Origin: Actinomycetota bacterium
GTDB lineage: Bacteria; Actinomycetota; Thermoleophilia; UBA2241
Assembly: GCA_003157715.1 (NCBI GenBank)
Contig: PMKK01000244.1
Span: 1 to 40,663 of the forward strand
Length of the DNA: 40,663 nucleotides
Direction: 5' to 3'
Below the pieces are notes generated by a model. The model worked only from the letters and a program-made list of their open reading frames with translations, did not search any database and had not been told where the DNA came from. Shown here one piece after another: positions 7,873 to 15,245 of the stretch. Numbering within the stretch: the first letter of the stretch is position 1; every line of letters begins with the position of its first letter. A program made the position numbers and the translations under genes.

Positions 7873-7969
7873 ACGCGCGCCGCCCTGCCTGCTTCACCGA
7901 CGGTCTCCGGTCGCCCGAGTCTGGGTACAGAAGTCGCGCAAGCGTGAACCGAGGTCGGGGAGGCGCGAC

Positions 7970-9001
7970 GTGAAGGCTGCCAGGCTGCATGCGTACGGGG
8001 ACGATCGGCTTCACCTCGACGAGGTGCCCGACCCGAAGATCGAGGGTCCCTTCGACGTGATCGTCCGCATCGGCGGGGCCGGCGTCTGCCGCACGGACCT
8101 GCACGTGATGGAGGGCATCTGGCGCGGCATCCAGGACCCGCGACTGCCCTACACGCTCGGACACGAGAACGCGGGCTGGGTCGCGGAGGTGGGTTCGGCG
8201 GTCGCTTCGGTCTGCGCCGGCGACGCCGTCATCGTGCACCCGCTGATGACCGACGGCGTGTGCCCGGCCTGCCGACGGGGCGAGGACATGCACTGCGACC
8301 ACGCCCAGTTCCCGGGGCTGAACGTCGACGGCGGCTTTGCCCAGTACCTGAAGACCGTGGAGCGCTCTCTCTTCAAACTCGACGAGGGACTCGCGCCGAA
8401 AGACGTGGCCCCGTACGCGGATGCCGGGCTGACGGCCTATCGGGCGGTGAAGAGGGCCGTCGAGCTCCTGCCGCCGGGCGCCTTCTGCGTGGCCATCGGA
8501 CTGGGCGGTCTCGGCCACGTCGGCGTGCAGTGTCTGCGGGCCATGTGCTCGGCCGAGATCATCGTCGTCGACGTCTCCGAGGAGGCGCTGCAGATGGCCG
8601 GGCGGCTGGGCGCCGACCACGTCGTGAAGACCGGCGACGATGCCGTCGCGCGGGTCCGCGAGCTGACGGCCGGCAAGGGCGTCCAGGTCGTGCTCGACTT
8701 CGTGGGGGAGCAGGGCACGACGCGGCAGGGTCCGTCGATGCTCGCCACCGGGGGAACGTACTTCGTGGTCGGTTACGGCGGCCGCGTCGAACTGCCGGCC
8801 ATCGAGATGATCTCGCGTGAGCTACGGGTGGTGGGCAGCCTCGTGGGCAGCTACACGGAGCTGTCGGAGCTCATGGCGCTGGCCGCGCGGGGGATAGTGA
8901 AGCTCGAGACCCGCGAGTACCTGTTCGACGATGTGAACGGGGCTCTCGCCGACTTGAGAAACGGCCAGCTGCACGGCCGGGGCGTGCTCGTCCCGGCGTG
9001 A
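7970..9001 (+). CDS. Zinc-dependent MDR alcohol dehydrogenase, NAD(P)-dependent
   Basis: A 343-residue medium-chain dehydrogenase. GTG 7970 is supported by GGGGAGG just upstream. The catalytic zinc region has Cys40 in 'GVCRTDLH' and the 'GHENAGWV' His-Glu pair. The structural zinc lobe is unusual: 'TDGVCPACRRGEDMHC' keeps three cysteines, with Asp at the first of the four usual positions. The Rossmann motif is 'GLGGLGHVGVQ', with 'VVDVS' after the second strand. It oxidises an alcohol or polyol, or reduces an aldehyde; the substrate cannot be read from sequence. The stop is followed by the SnoaL-like gene 14 nt later, and likely forms a unit with it and perhaps with the molybdoenzyme. Confidence 0.92.
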   Translation: MKAARLHAYGDDRLHLDEVPDPKIEGPFDVIVRIGGAGVCRTDLHVMEGIWRGIQDPRLPYTLGHENAGWVAEVGSAVASVCAGDAVIVHPLMTDGVCPACRRGEDMHCDHAQFPGLNVDGGFAQYLKTVERSLFKLDEGLAPKDVAPYADAGLTAYRAVKRAVELLPPGAFCVAIGLGGLGHVGVQCLRAMCSAEIIVVDVSEEALQMAGRLGADHVVKTGDDAVARVRELTAGKGVQVVLDFVGEQGTTRQGPSMLATGGTYFVVGYGGRVELPAIEMISRELRVVGSLVGSYTELSELMALAARGIVKLETREYLFDDVNGALADLRNGQLHGRGVLVPA

Positions 9002-9015
9002 CGGAAGGAGCGATC

Positions 9016-9366
9016 ATGAGCACTCAGCGGACGCCGGAAGAAGTGTTCTCTCACCATGGTGAGGTGCTGGGAGCCGGGGATATCGAGGGCATCGTCAGCG
9101 ACTACTCAGACGACGCCGTCTTCATCAGCCCCGACGGTATTCTGCGCGGCAAGGACGGCATTCGGCAGGCGTTCGTCAAGCTCGTCGGCGACGTCCCCCA
9201 CGCGGACTGGAAACTGAGCACCGTCTTTGCCGACGACATCCTTTTTCTGGAATGGTCGGCGGAGTCAGCCCACACACGCGTGGAGGACGGCATCGACACG
9301 TTCGTGTTCCGCGACGGCCTGATCCGCGTGCAGACCGTGCGCTACACGCTGCAGCACAAGGACTGA
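9016..9366 (+). CDS. SnoaL/NTF2-like small protein
   Basis: A 116-residue protein with the cone-shaped NTF2-like pattern: an N-terminal helix 'EEVFSHHGEVLGAGDIEGIVSDYSDDAVF', of which the key part is D-I-E-G-I and Y-S-D-D-A-V-F, then 'GKDGIRQAF', and alternating strands ending in 'FVFRDGLIRVQTVRYTL'. Such proteins include ketosteroid-isomerase-like enzymes, polyketide cyclases and simple binding proteins. The ATG at 9016 has GAAGGAG five bases upstream, so I prefer it to the overlapping GTG at 8998. It sits between a zinc alcohol dehydrogenase and the molybdoenzyme with short gaps, which suggests cotranscription. The specific function is unknown. Confidence 0.8.
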   Translation: MSTQRTPEEVFSHHGEVLGAGDIEGIVSDYSDDAVFISPDGILRGKDGIRQAFVKLVGDVPHADWKLSTVFADDILFLEWSAESAHTRVEDGIDTFVFRDGLIRVQTVRYTLQHKD

Positions 9367-9376
9367 CCGAGTCGTC

Positions 9377-10462
9377 ATGGGCGGGGCAGAGCCGACCGAG
9401 GGTCCACTCACCGCCGACGAGCTGCAGCTTGCCGCTCGCAACAGCGGCATGCCGCTCGAGGCGTTGCGCTACGACATCACGCCCACGGGCCTGCACTACC
9501 TGCTGGTCCATTTCGACATACCAAAGCTCGACGAGTCGACCTGGCGGCTCGAGATCGGCGGCCACGTGGAGCGGCCGCGCTCACTCGCGCTGGAGGAGCT
9601 TCGTGGCCTGCCCGCGAGCACGATACCGGTCACGATGGAGTGCGCCGGAAACGGCCGCGCGTGGCTGACGCCACGGCCCGTGAGCCAGCCCTGGCTGGCC
9701 GAAGCCGTCGGCACCGGCGAGTGGACGGGCACGCCGCTGCGCGACGTGCTGGTCGCGGCCAGGGTGCGCCCCGGTACGGTCGAGATCGTGTTCAGCGGCG
9801 CCGACCATGGCGCTCAAGGCACGGTCGAGCATGACTACGAGCGTAGTCTCTCCGTCGGCGATGCGATGCGCCCCGAAGTCCTGCTGGCCTACGAGATGAA
9901 CGGCCGCCCGCTTGAGCCCGAGCGCGGCGCCCCCGTGCGTCTGCTGGTCCCCGGCTGGTATGGCATGGCGAGCGTCAAGTGGCTCACGCGCATCGCCGCC
10001 GTGACCGAGCCCTTCCAGGGCTATCAGCAGGCGGTTGCCTACCGCTACCAGCAGCATAAAGAGGACCCTGGGACAGGCGTGCGAAACATCCGCGTGCGCG
10101 CCTTGATGGCGCCGCCGGGCTACCCCGACTTCCTGACGCGGCGGCGCACCGTCGAGGCGGGGGAGGTGCTGCTGCGTGGGCGCGCCTGGAGCGGCGGGGG
10201 CAGGGTCGAGCGCGTCGAGGTCGGCGTGGACGGCGCCTGGGAGGATGCCGCGCTGGAGCCGCCGCTCGGCGAGTTCGCCTGGCGCGGCTGGCGGTACCTG
10301 TGGAGGGCGGCGCCCGGTGACCATGTCTTGTCGTGCCGAGCGACCGATGCCGGTAAGAACACGCAGCCGCTGGAGCAGCCCTGGAACTACCAGGGCATGG
10401 GCAACAACCTCGTCCAGACCGTGCCGGTCACGGTGCGCGGTGCCACTGCGCGCAGCAGCTAG
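9377..10462 (+). CDS. Sulfite-oxidase-family molybdopterin enzyme
   Basis: A 361-residue protein with the sulfite oxidase Moco fold. Cys89 in 'TMECAGNGR' is the expected molybdenum ligand, and 'LVPGWYGMASVKWL' is the conserved pterin-site segment. The C-terminal part (about 250-350) matches the Mo-co dimerisation domain. No heme domain, Tat signal or membrane segment is seen, so the enzyme is probably cytoplasmic. Related bacterial proteins oxidise sulfite or reduce other oxo compounds, so sulfite is not certain. It follows the SnoaL-like gene by 10 nt and precedes a Moco-sulfurase-like gene. Confidence 0.9.
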   Translation: MGGAEPTEGPLTADELQLAARNSGMPLEALRYDITPTGLHYLLVHFDIPKLDESTWRLEIGGHVERPRSLALEELRGLPASTIPVTMECAGNGRAWLTPRPVSQPWLAEAVGTGEWTGTPLRDVLVAARVRPGTVEIVFSGADHGAQGTVEHDYERSLSVGDAMRPEVLLAYEMNGRPLEPERGAPVRLLVPGWYGMASVKWLTRIAAVTEPFQGYQQAVAYRYQQHKEDPGTGVRNIRVRALMAPPGYPDFLTRRRTVEAGEVLLRGRAWSGGGRVERVEVGVDGAWEDAALEPPLGEFAWRGWRYLWRAAPGDHVLSCRATDAGKNTQPLEQPWNYQGMGNNLVQTVPVTVRGATARSS

Positions 10463-10542
10463 TCTGTGCGATCTGCGATTGCGCCGCCTGCGACTCGGTC
10501 ATAGGTTACAGGCTACGCAGGCGGACAGATTGGCTGTGAAGC

Positions 10543-12033
10543 TTGAAGCAAGGACCCGAGCAACTGGCGGCGCCTGAGATCGGCGATGTCGGGGCGGCAG
10601 AGCAGGACTTCCTGCGGCGCTACCCGGAATACCGCCGCACGGCGCAGGTGGACGAGCTGCGCCGGACCGAGTACGGGCGTCTCGACCGGCGCGGGCATGC
10701 CTACCTCGACTACTCGGGCGCCGGGCTCTATGCCGAATCGCAGCTTCGCCGTCATCACGAGCTGCTCAGCGAGCACGTGCTCGGCAATCCCCATTCGCAC
10801 AACCCCACGTCGGCCGCGGCCTCCGAGCTGGTCGCCGAGGCGCGCCGCGCAGTGCGGCGCTACTTCAACGCCGCCGAGGAAGACTACGAGGTCGTCTTCT
10901 GCGCCAACGCCAGCGCCGCTCTCAAGCTGGTGGGCGAGGCGTACCCCTTCCGGCCGGGCGGCGCCTATCTTCTGAGCTACGACAACCACAACTCGGTCAA
11001 CGGCATCCGCGAGTTCGCCCGCCGCAAGGGTGCCACGGTCGCCTACATACCGGCGCGCCGGCCGCAGCTTCGGCTCGACGAGGGCCTGCTGAGGAGTGCT
11101 CTCAACGCAACGTGGGCGGGACCGGACCGCCTCTTCGCGTATCCGGCGCAATCGAACTTCAGTGGCGTGCAGCATCCGCTGGGCTGGGTCGCCGAAGCGC
11201 AGGCTCTTGGCTGGGACGTGCTGCTCGACTGTGCCGCCTACGTGCCGACCAACCGTCTCGATCTGCAGGCGATCAAGCCGGACTACGTCGTGCTCTCGTT
11301 CTACAAGATGTTCGGCTACCCGACGGGCATCGGGGTCCTGGTGGCGCGGCGCGAGAAGCTCGCGAAGCTGGAGCGCCCGTGGTTCGCCGGCGGGACCATC
11401 GCGATCGCGTCGGTGCAGGGAGAAGGATGGTACCGCCTCACCCCAGGCGCACCCGGCTTCGAGGACGGCACCCTCGACTATCTGGGTCTGCCGGCGATCG
11501 CCATCGGGCTGTGCCACCTCGAGCGTGTCGGCATCGAGACGATACACGCGCGCACCCAGGCGCTGACCGGTTGGCTGCTCGCGGAGCTGCAGCTTCTGCG
11601 CCACGACAACGGATCTCCGGTCGTCTGCCTCTTCGGACCGGCCGACATGGAGCGCCGCGGCGCTACCATCGCCCTGCATCTGCTCGATCCGGCCGGCCGG
11701 CCGCACGACGTCTACGACGTCGAGGCGGCCGCCGGCCGGCAGTTCATCTCCATCCGCACGGGCTGCTTCTGCAACCCCGGCGACGGCGAGGTGGCCCACG
11801 ACATCACACCCGAGGACATGCAGCCCTGCTTCGAGCATCTGCGGGCGGCCATGAGTCTGCGGGAGTGCCAGCAGGCCATCCAGGACGCCACCGGGAAGGT
11901 GCCGAACACGATCCGCGTCTCGCTCGGCCTGGCGTCGACCTACGCCGACGTCCATCGCTTTCTGACCTTCGCGGCCGCCTATCGCAACCTGCCGGCGGAA
12001 CCTCGGCGAAAGACACGGTCGCCTGACCGCTGA
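10543..12033 (+). CDS. Class V aminotransferase-fold protein resembling the molybdenum cofactor sulfurase N-domain
   Basis: A PLP enzyme of 496 residues with 'YLDYSGAGLY' near the N-terminus, a likely Schiff-base Lys255 in 'SFYKMFGYPTG', and the sulfurase signature R-T-G-Cys408-F-Cys410-N-P-G. This matches the cysteine-desulfurase half of eukaryotic-type Moco sulfurase (MOCOS/ABA3). The C-terminal MOSC domain of those proteins is absent. Moco sulfurases activate xanthine-oxidase-family enzymes, whereas sulfite-oxidase-type enzymes do not need a terminal sulfido ligand, so the role beside a sulfite-oxidase homologue is not obvious. The TTG start is the first possible after an in-frame stop at 10537; the ribosome site is weak. 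Confidence 0.85.
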   Translation: MKQGPEQLAAPEIGDVGAAEQDFLRRYPEYRRTAQVDELRRTEYGRLDRRGHAYLDYSGAGLYAESQLRRHHELLSEHVLGNPHSHNPTSAAASELVAEARRAVRRYFNAAEEDYEVVFCANASAALKLVGEAYPFRPGGAYLLSYDNHNSVNGIREFARRKGATVAYIPARRPQLRLDEGLLRSALNATWAGPDRLFAYPAQSNFSGVQHPLGWVAEAQALGWDVLLDCAAYVPTNRLDLQAIKPDYVVLSFYKMFGYPTGIGVLVARREKLAKLERPWFAGGTIAIASVQGEGWYRLTPGAPGFEDGTLDYLGLPAIAIGLCHLERVGIETIHARTQALTGWLLAELQLLRHDNGSPVVCLFGPADMERRGATIALHLLDPAGRPHDVYDVEAAAGRQFISIRTGCFCNPGDGEVAHDITPEDMQPCFEHLRAAMSLRECQQAIQDATGKVPNTIRVSLGLASTYADVHRFLTFAAAYRNLPAEPRRKTRSPDR

Positions 12034-12041
12034 GTGGCAGC

Positions 12042-12104
12042 GTCGGCAACGTCCGTAACGTCGGCAATGTCCGTAACGCCGGCAACGGTCGCAACGGCGG
12101 CAAC
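12042..12104. repeat. 9-nt intergenic tandem array (seven units)
   Basis: Seven imperfect 9-nt units (GTCGGCAAC, GTCCGTAAC and variants) run head to tail just after the Moco-sulfurase-like gene. No gene is supported here. Further on, at about 12173-12191, GTGGGCC and GGCCCAT can form a short hairpin ahead of the frameshifted ORF. Confidence 0.85.
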
Positions 12105-12211
12105 GGGTTCGGTCCCGGTTACCCAGGGATATCTCACAGCGACGAGGTCAGTCAGCAACGACCAATCTGAGGTGGGCCCCCGCGGCCCATCCGACCTGAG
12201 GTGAAACGAGA

Positions 12212-12497
12212 ATGGCGTACGGAGTCGTGCATCAGTTTCCGGGCGGCACAAGAGAGCAGTACGAGGCATCGATCGCTGCCGTCCATCCGAGCGGCGGCTT
12301 GCCCGCCGGCCAGATCTATCACGCCGCCGGTCCGTCGGCCGACGGCTGGACGATCATCGCCGTCCACGAGTCCAAGGAGAGCTGGGAGACCTTCCGCGAC
12401 GGCATCCTCATGCCCCGCCATGCAGCAGGGCATCGCGGGCGGGTTTCAGTCGCCTCCCACCGAGTCGACCTTCGACGTCTACAAGATCACGCCGTAA
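12212..12497 (+). pseudogene. Small conserved hypothetical protein, frameshifted by one extra base
   Basis: The first 67 codons read 'MAYGVVHQFPGG...SKESWETFRDGILMP', resembling small ABM-like stress-responsive monomers of about 95 residues. At about 12416-12420 the sequence CGCCATG carries one extra C. Without it the frame continues as 'RMQQGIAGGFQSPPTESTF...' (key residues M-Q-Q-G-I and F-D-V-Y-K) and stops at TAA 12495-12497, giving a normal-length C-terminus. As given, frame 12212 runs on to 12520 with an unrelated tail. This may be a real mutation, a sequencing or assembly error, or less likely a recoded site. The family assignment is tentative. Confidence 0.65.
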
Positions 12498-12595
12498 CCG
12501 GGCCCAACCACCCGCGCTGAGCCGGCCGCGCTGCTCATCTCTGCCCTGGCAGCGCGGCCGGCGACGATCGGCGGGTGCATCTTGTCGTCCGAGGG

Positions 12596-12754
12596 TCAAG
12601 CGCCGCGAGCTTCCTGCTCCTGGTAGGTGACTTCCGGGTACTCTTCGCGCGGCGTGGGGACCAGGCGCAGCACCGGCGGCGCCTCGCTGAAAAGGTAGGT
12701 CATGGCCGCTTCGCGTACGGGCATCGAGTTCGGATGTTCGGTCAGGTAGTCCAT
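12596..12754 (-). CDS. Small 52-residue ORF behind a leader terminator
   Basis: The ATG at 12754 has an excellent GGAGGT ribosome site five bases upstream. The peptide begins 'MDYLTEHPNSMPVREAAM' and ends 'TYQEQEARGA'. It is polar and acidic, with no membrane segment and no motif I recognise. An intrinsic terminator on the same strand lies only 27 nt upstream, so full transcription probably depends on antitermination or on an internal promoter. It may be a leaderless-domain remnant or a real small protein; the strong ribosome site favours translation. Confidence 0.5.
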   Translation of the reverse strand: MDYLTEHPNSMPVREAAMTYLFSEAPPVLRLVPTPREEYPEVTYQEQEARGA

Positions 12755-12780
12755 CTCGTACCTCCGGTCAGTCAAGAGAC

Positions 12781-12811
12781 AAAAAAAGCCCCCCGGTCGA
12801 GAAGACCGGGG
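12781..12811 (-). terminator. Intrinsic terminator, possibly an attenuator
   Basis: Read on the minus strand, an 8-bp perfect stem CCCCGGTC/GACCGGGG with a 5-nt loop is followed by GGGC and seven T. It sits directly upstream of the 52-residue ORF and downstream of about 240 nt with no gene. An alternative hairpin GGGAGC/GCTCCC (12809-12826) shares three bases with the 5' arm. I could not match the leader to a known riboswitch class. Confidence 0.8.
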
Positions 12812-13013
12812 AGCGCCATTGCTCCCATCCCAATCTGTCGGCACGCCGTTGTGCCGTGACGGAGTGTACCCATTCCCCCGCAGAGTATGCCGGACCGCAG
12901 ATCTGTCGCGACACCGGCCGCAACGACCCTGACGGAACGGCGTGAGGGCAGTGGCGACCTGCGGCGCAACGGCCCAAACGCGGCGACGCCCGTGCCCGTG
13001 CCTCGCGCGCCTC

Positions 13014-13019
13014 TATACT
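13014..13019 (+). promoter_or_regulatory. -10-like element giving a probable leaderless start
   Basis: TATACT stands out in GC-rich DNA and ends 7 nt before ATG 13027. A transcript starting there would begin at or next to that start codon, as in leaderless actinobacterial mRNAs. No convincing -35 hexamer is seen. Confidence 0.5.
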
Positions 13020-13065
13020 TCAGGGCATGAACGTGTCAGATCTTCAGGCATGAACCTGTCAGATC
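13019..13065 (+). repeat. Tandem duplication of a start-codon region
   Basis: Units at 13019-13042 (24 nt) and 13043-13065 (23 nt) both contain ATGAAC-TGTCAGATC. The first copy makes an 8-codon leader ORF (MNVSDLQA, stop 13051-13053). Its TGA overlaps the ATG of the second copy, which starts the kinase gene. Confidence 0.85.
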
Positions 13066-14459
13066 CCGCGGCCGTGCCCGTCGAGGAGACTGAAGCCCAC
13101 CTCGCGAACGTCGCCGACAACCTGCAGCTCGTGGCCGATCTCAGCTATGGAGACGCCGCGCTTGCCGTCCCTGGTCCGAACGGCGAGCTCATCGTGCGCG
13201 CGGATGCGCGCCCCAGTACGGCCATGGCCCCGTTCGCGTCGTCGCGGGCGGGCCGCCGGCTGGCGCGCGATGGCGAGCCCGAGGCGTATGCCGCGCTGCG
13301 GCTCGGCCGGCCGGTCGAGGGCGACGGCCCGCGCGTCGCGGGACACGTCAGGTTCACGGTCGCCGCATTTCCCGTCGGGCGGCTCGCACTTTGCGGCATC
13401 GTGGTGTGCAGCGTCGCCGAGCAGGTGGCGGCTTCTCCCGGAAGGATGGAGCGCGCCTTTGCCGATTCCGCCAGAGAGCTGCTCGACACGCTGAACGGCG
13501 GCCCCCTGCTCGACCTGCGGACTGGCGCGCCGTTTTCCACGACGCGACGGGCCGGCGACGGCCTGCTGCGCGTGGATCCCAAGGGACGCATCTCCTACGC
13601 CTCGCCGAATGCCGTTACCGTCATGCGGCTCGCCGGGGTCGAGGGCCGGGTCACGGGCCTGCGGGCCGCGACGCTGCCGGGCGGCGGGTTCGGCATCTCG
13701 CCGGTGCTCGGCACGCGCGGCGCCCTCGCCACTGAAGCCGAGGCGGCCGGCCGCGTGCTCAGCTATCGCTCGATGGCCCTGCGGACCGGTGCGCTGGTAC
13801 TGGTCGAGGACCTGACCGAGGCCCGCCGCCGCGAGCGGCAGATCAAAGTCAAAGACACGACCATCCGCGAGGTCCACCATCGCGTGAAGAACAACCTGCA
13901 GACGATCGCTTCGCTGCTTCGCATCCAGGCGCGCCGCAGCACAAGCGAGGAGACGCGCCGCGCTCTGGCCGAGGCCACCGAGCGTGTTTCGTCGATGGCG
14001 GTCGTACACGATCTGCTCGCCCACTCGACCGAAGAGCGGGTCGATTTCGCGGAGGTCGCGGCCACGGTCGTCGACCTGGTCCGGCATGGCCTGGTGGGCG
14101 AGGAGCCGGGCATCTCGGTCGCCGTCAGCGGAAGCACCGGCGAGCTCGACGCGCGCACGGCCACTTCGCTGGCGCTGGCGGTCGCCGAGCTCGTCCACAA
14201 CGCCCTCGAACATGCCTTCGAACCCGGAGCACAGGGCACGATCGAGGTCGCCATGCGGCGCGGATCCGCTGAGCTCGAGCTCACCGTCAGCGACGACGGC
14301 CGCGGCTTGCCGACCGGTTTCGATCCCGCCGGTTCGGAGAGCCTCGGCATGGCCATCGTGCGGACGGTCGTGCAGGACGACCTGCACGGCACGCTTGCCT
14401 GGGCAAGCAAACGGGGCACGACCGTGACGATGCGCATACCTTTGTCGGAGATCACGTGA
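13050..14459 (+). CDS. PdtaS-like sensor histidine kinase (HisKA_2)
   Basis: A soluble kinase of 469 residues. The N-terminal half looks like a GAF-type sensor (about 15-165) followed by a PAS-like region (about 170-260). His277 in 'EVHHRVKNNLQTIASLL' is the HisKA_2 phosphoacceptor. The ATPase part shows 'ELVHNALEHAF' (N-box) and 'DDGRGLP' (G1). The order and sequence match mycobacterial PdtaS, which phosphorylates the ANTAR regulator PdtaR encoded next. With no membrane helix, it senses a cytoplasmic signal. ATG 13050 overlaps the stop of an 8-codon leader ORF. The gene starts in a duplicated segment and ends in GTGA, which opens a repeat-encoded ORF before the regulator. Confidence 0.9.
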   Translation: MNLSDPAAVPVEETEAHLANVADNLQLVADLSYGDAALAVPGPNGELIVRADARPSTAMAPFASSRAGRRLARDGEPEAYAALRLGRPVEGDGPRVAGHVRFTVAAFPVGRLALCGIVVCSVAEQVAASPGRMERAFADSARELLDTLNGGPLLDLRTGAPFSTTRRAGDGLLRVDPKGRISYASPNAVTVMRLAGVEGRVTGLRAATLPGGGFGISPVLGTRGALATEAEAAGRVLSYRSMALRTGALVLVEDLTEARRRERQIKVKDTTIREVHHRVKNNLQTIASLLRIQARRSTSEETRRALAEATERVSSMAVVHDLLAHSTEERVDFAEVAATVVDLVRHGLVGEEPGISVAVSGSTGELDARTATSLALAVAELVHNALEHAFEPGAQGTIEVAMRRGSAELELTVSDDGRGLPTGFDPAGSESLGMAIVRTVVQDDLHGTLAWASKRGTTVTMRIPLSEIT

Positions 14460-14611
14460 CGACGACCGCGCCGGCGGGAAAGGCCGCACCGGCGGGAGGG
14501 ACCGCGTCTGCGGGAAGGGCCGCGTCTGCGGGAAGGACCGCGCCGGCGGGAGGGACCGCGTCCGCGGGAAGGGCCGCGCCGGCGGGGAAGGAAGGCGAGC
14601 GATGCGTGTAG
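14456..14611 (+). CDS. Possible 51-residue repeat peptide linking kinase and regulator genes
   Basis: A frame opens at GTG 14456, overlapping the kinase stop (GTGA), and closes at TAG 14609, overlapping the regulator start at 14602. It encodes degenerate hexapeptides of the type T-A-P-A-G-G and T-A-S-A-G-R from the 18-nt array. It has no ribosome site of its own. It may simply carry translating ribosomes across the repeat. Whether it is a gene is doubtful. Confidence 0.25.
   Translation: MTTTAPAGKAAPAGGTASAGRAASAGRTAPAGGTASAGRAAPAGKEGERCV
14464..14589 (+). repeat. 18-nt tandem array (seven units) between kinase and regulator genes
   Basis: Seven 18-nt units related to GACCGCGCCGGCGGGAGG fill the space between the PdtaS-like and PdtaR-like genes. 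The period is a multiple of three, so the frame opened at GTG 14456 stays open through all copies. Confidence 0.92.
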
Positions 14612-15174
14612 TCATTGCCGAAGACGAAGCGCTGATCCGCATGGACCTGCGCGAGATGCTGGCCGAGGAGGGCCACGAGGTCGTGGGCGAGGCCCGCGAC
14701 GGTGTCGAGGCCGTCGAGTTGGTCGGCCGGCTGAGACCCGATGTGGTCTTCATGGACATCAACATGCCGCGCCTGAACGGCATAGACGCGGCCACGGCGA
14801 TCAACGATCAGCGCTGCGCCGCGGTGGTGATGGTCACGGCCTTTTCGCAGGCGGCGCTCGTCGAACAAGCCAGCCACGCCGGGGCGATGGCCTTCGTCGT
14901 CAAGCCGTTCTCGCGCAGCGACATCATGCCGGCGATGCAGCTCGCCGTCTCCCGCTTCGCCGAGGCCACCGCCCTCATCGAGGAGGTCGCCGATCTTAGC
15001 GGCAGGCTCGAGGCCCGCAAGGTGGTCGAGCGCGCCAAAGGCGTGCTCATGGCGAAGGGCATCAGCGAAGCGGACGCCTTTCGGCGGCTGCAGAAGCAGG
15101 CGATGGACAGGCGCAAGACGCTGCGCGAGGTCGCCGAGGCCGTCGTACTGGCCAGCGACGTGGCGGGACCGTAG
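14602..15174 (+). CDS. PdtaR-like response regulator with ANTAR RNA-binding domain
   Basis: A 190-residue protein with a receiver domain (Asp52 in 'VVFMDINMP', acidic pocket E8-D9-E10, Lys in 'VVKPF') and a C-terminal ANTAR domain ('VERAKGVLMAKGISEADAF'). ANTAR proteins bind paired-hexaloop RNA hairpins and prevent transcription termination, so this regulator should act on nascent mRNAs. It pairs with the adjacent HisKA_2 kinase. No convincing dual-hairpin ANTAR target was found by eye. An intrinsic terminator 1.8 kb upstream on the other strand is one place to look, though its loop is not an obvious ANTAR site. Confidence 0.93.
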   Translation: MRVVIAEDEALIRMDLREMLAEEGHEVVGEARDGVEAVELVGRLRPDVVFMDINMPRLNGIDAATAINDQRCAAVVMVTAFSQAALVEQASHAGAMAFVVKPFSRSDIMPAMQLAVSRFAEATALIEEVADLSGRLEARKVVERAKGVLMAKGISEADAFRRLQKQAMDRRKTLREVAEAVVLASDVAGP

Positions 15175-15245
15175 GGCTGGACCCGAGCCGGGAGATCGTC
15201 GCCGGACGTGAGCGCACCGACCGAAGCACAAGGAGGGCGAGAAAG

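Noticed and set aside
12779..13012. Known riboswitch (Moco, guanidine-II, ZTP, glycine, TPP, cobalamin, c-di-GMP) upstream of the terminator
   Set aside because: None of the conserved core motifs could be placed; an ACGG loop in one stem lacks the second ACGR hairpin required for guanidine-II.
14464..14589. 18-nt arrays (here, 15630 and 26093) as CRISPR
   Set aside because: Units are directly adjacent with no spacers, too short, and mostly coding in frame.
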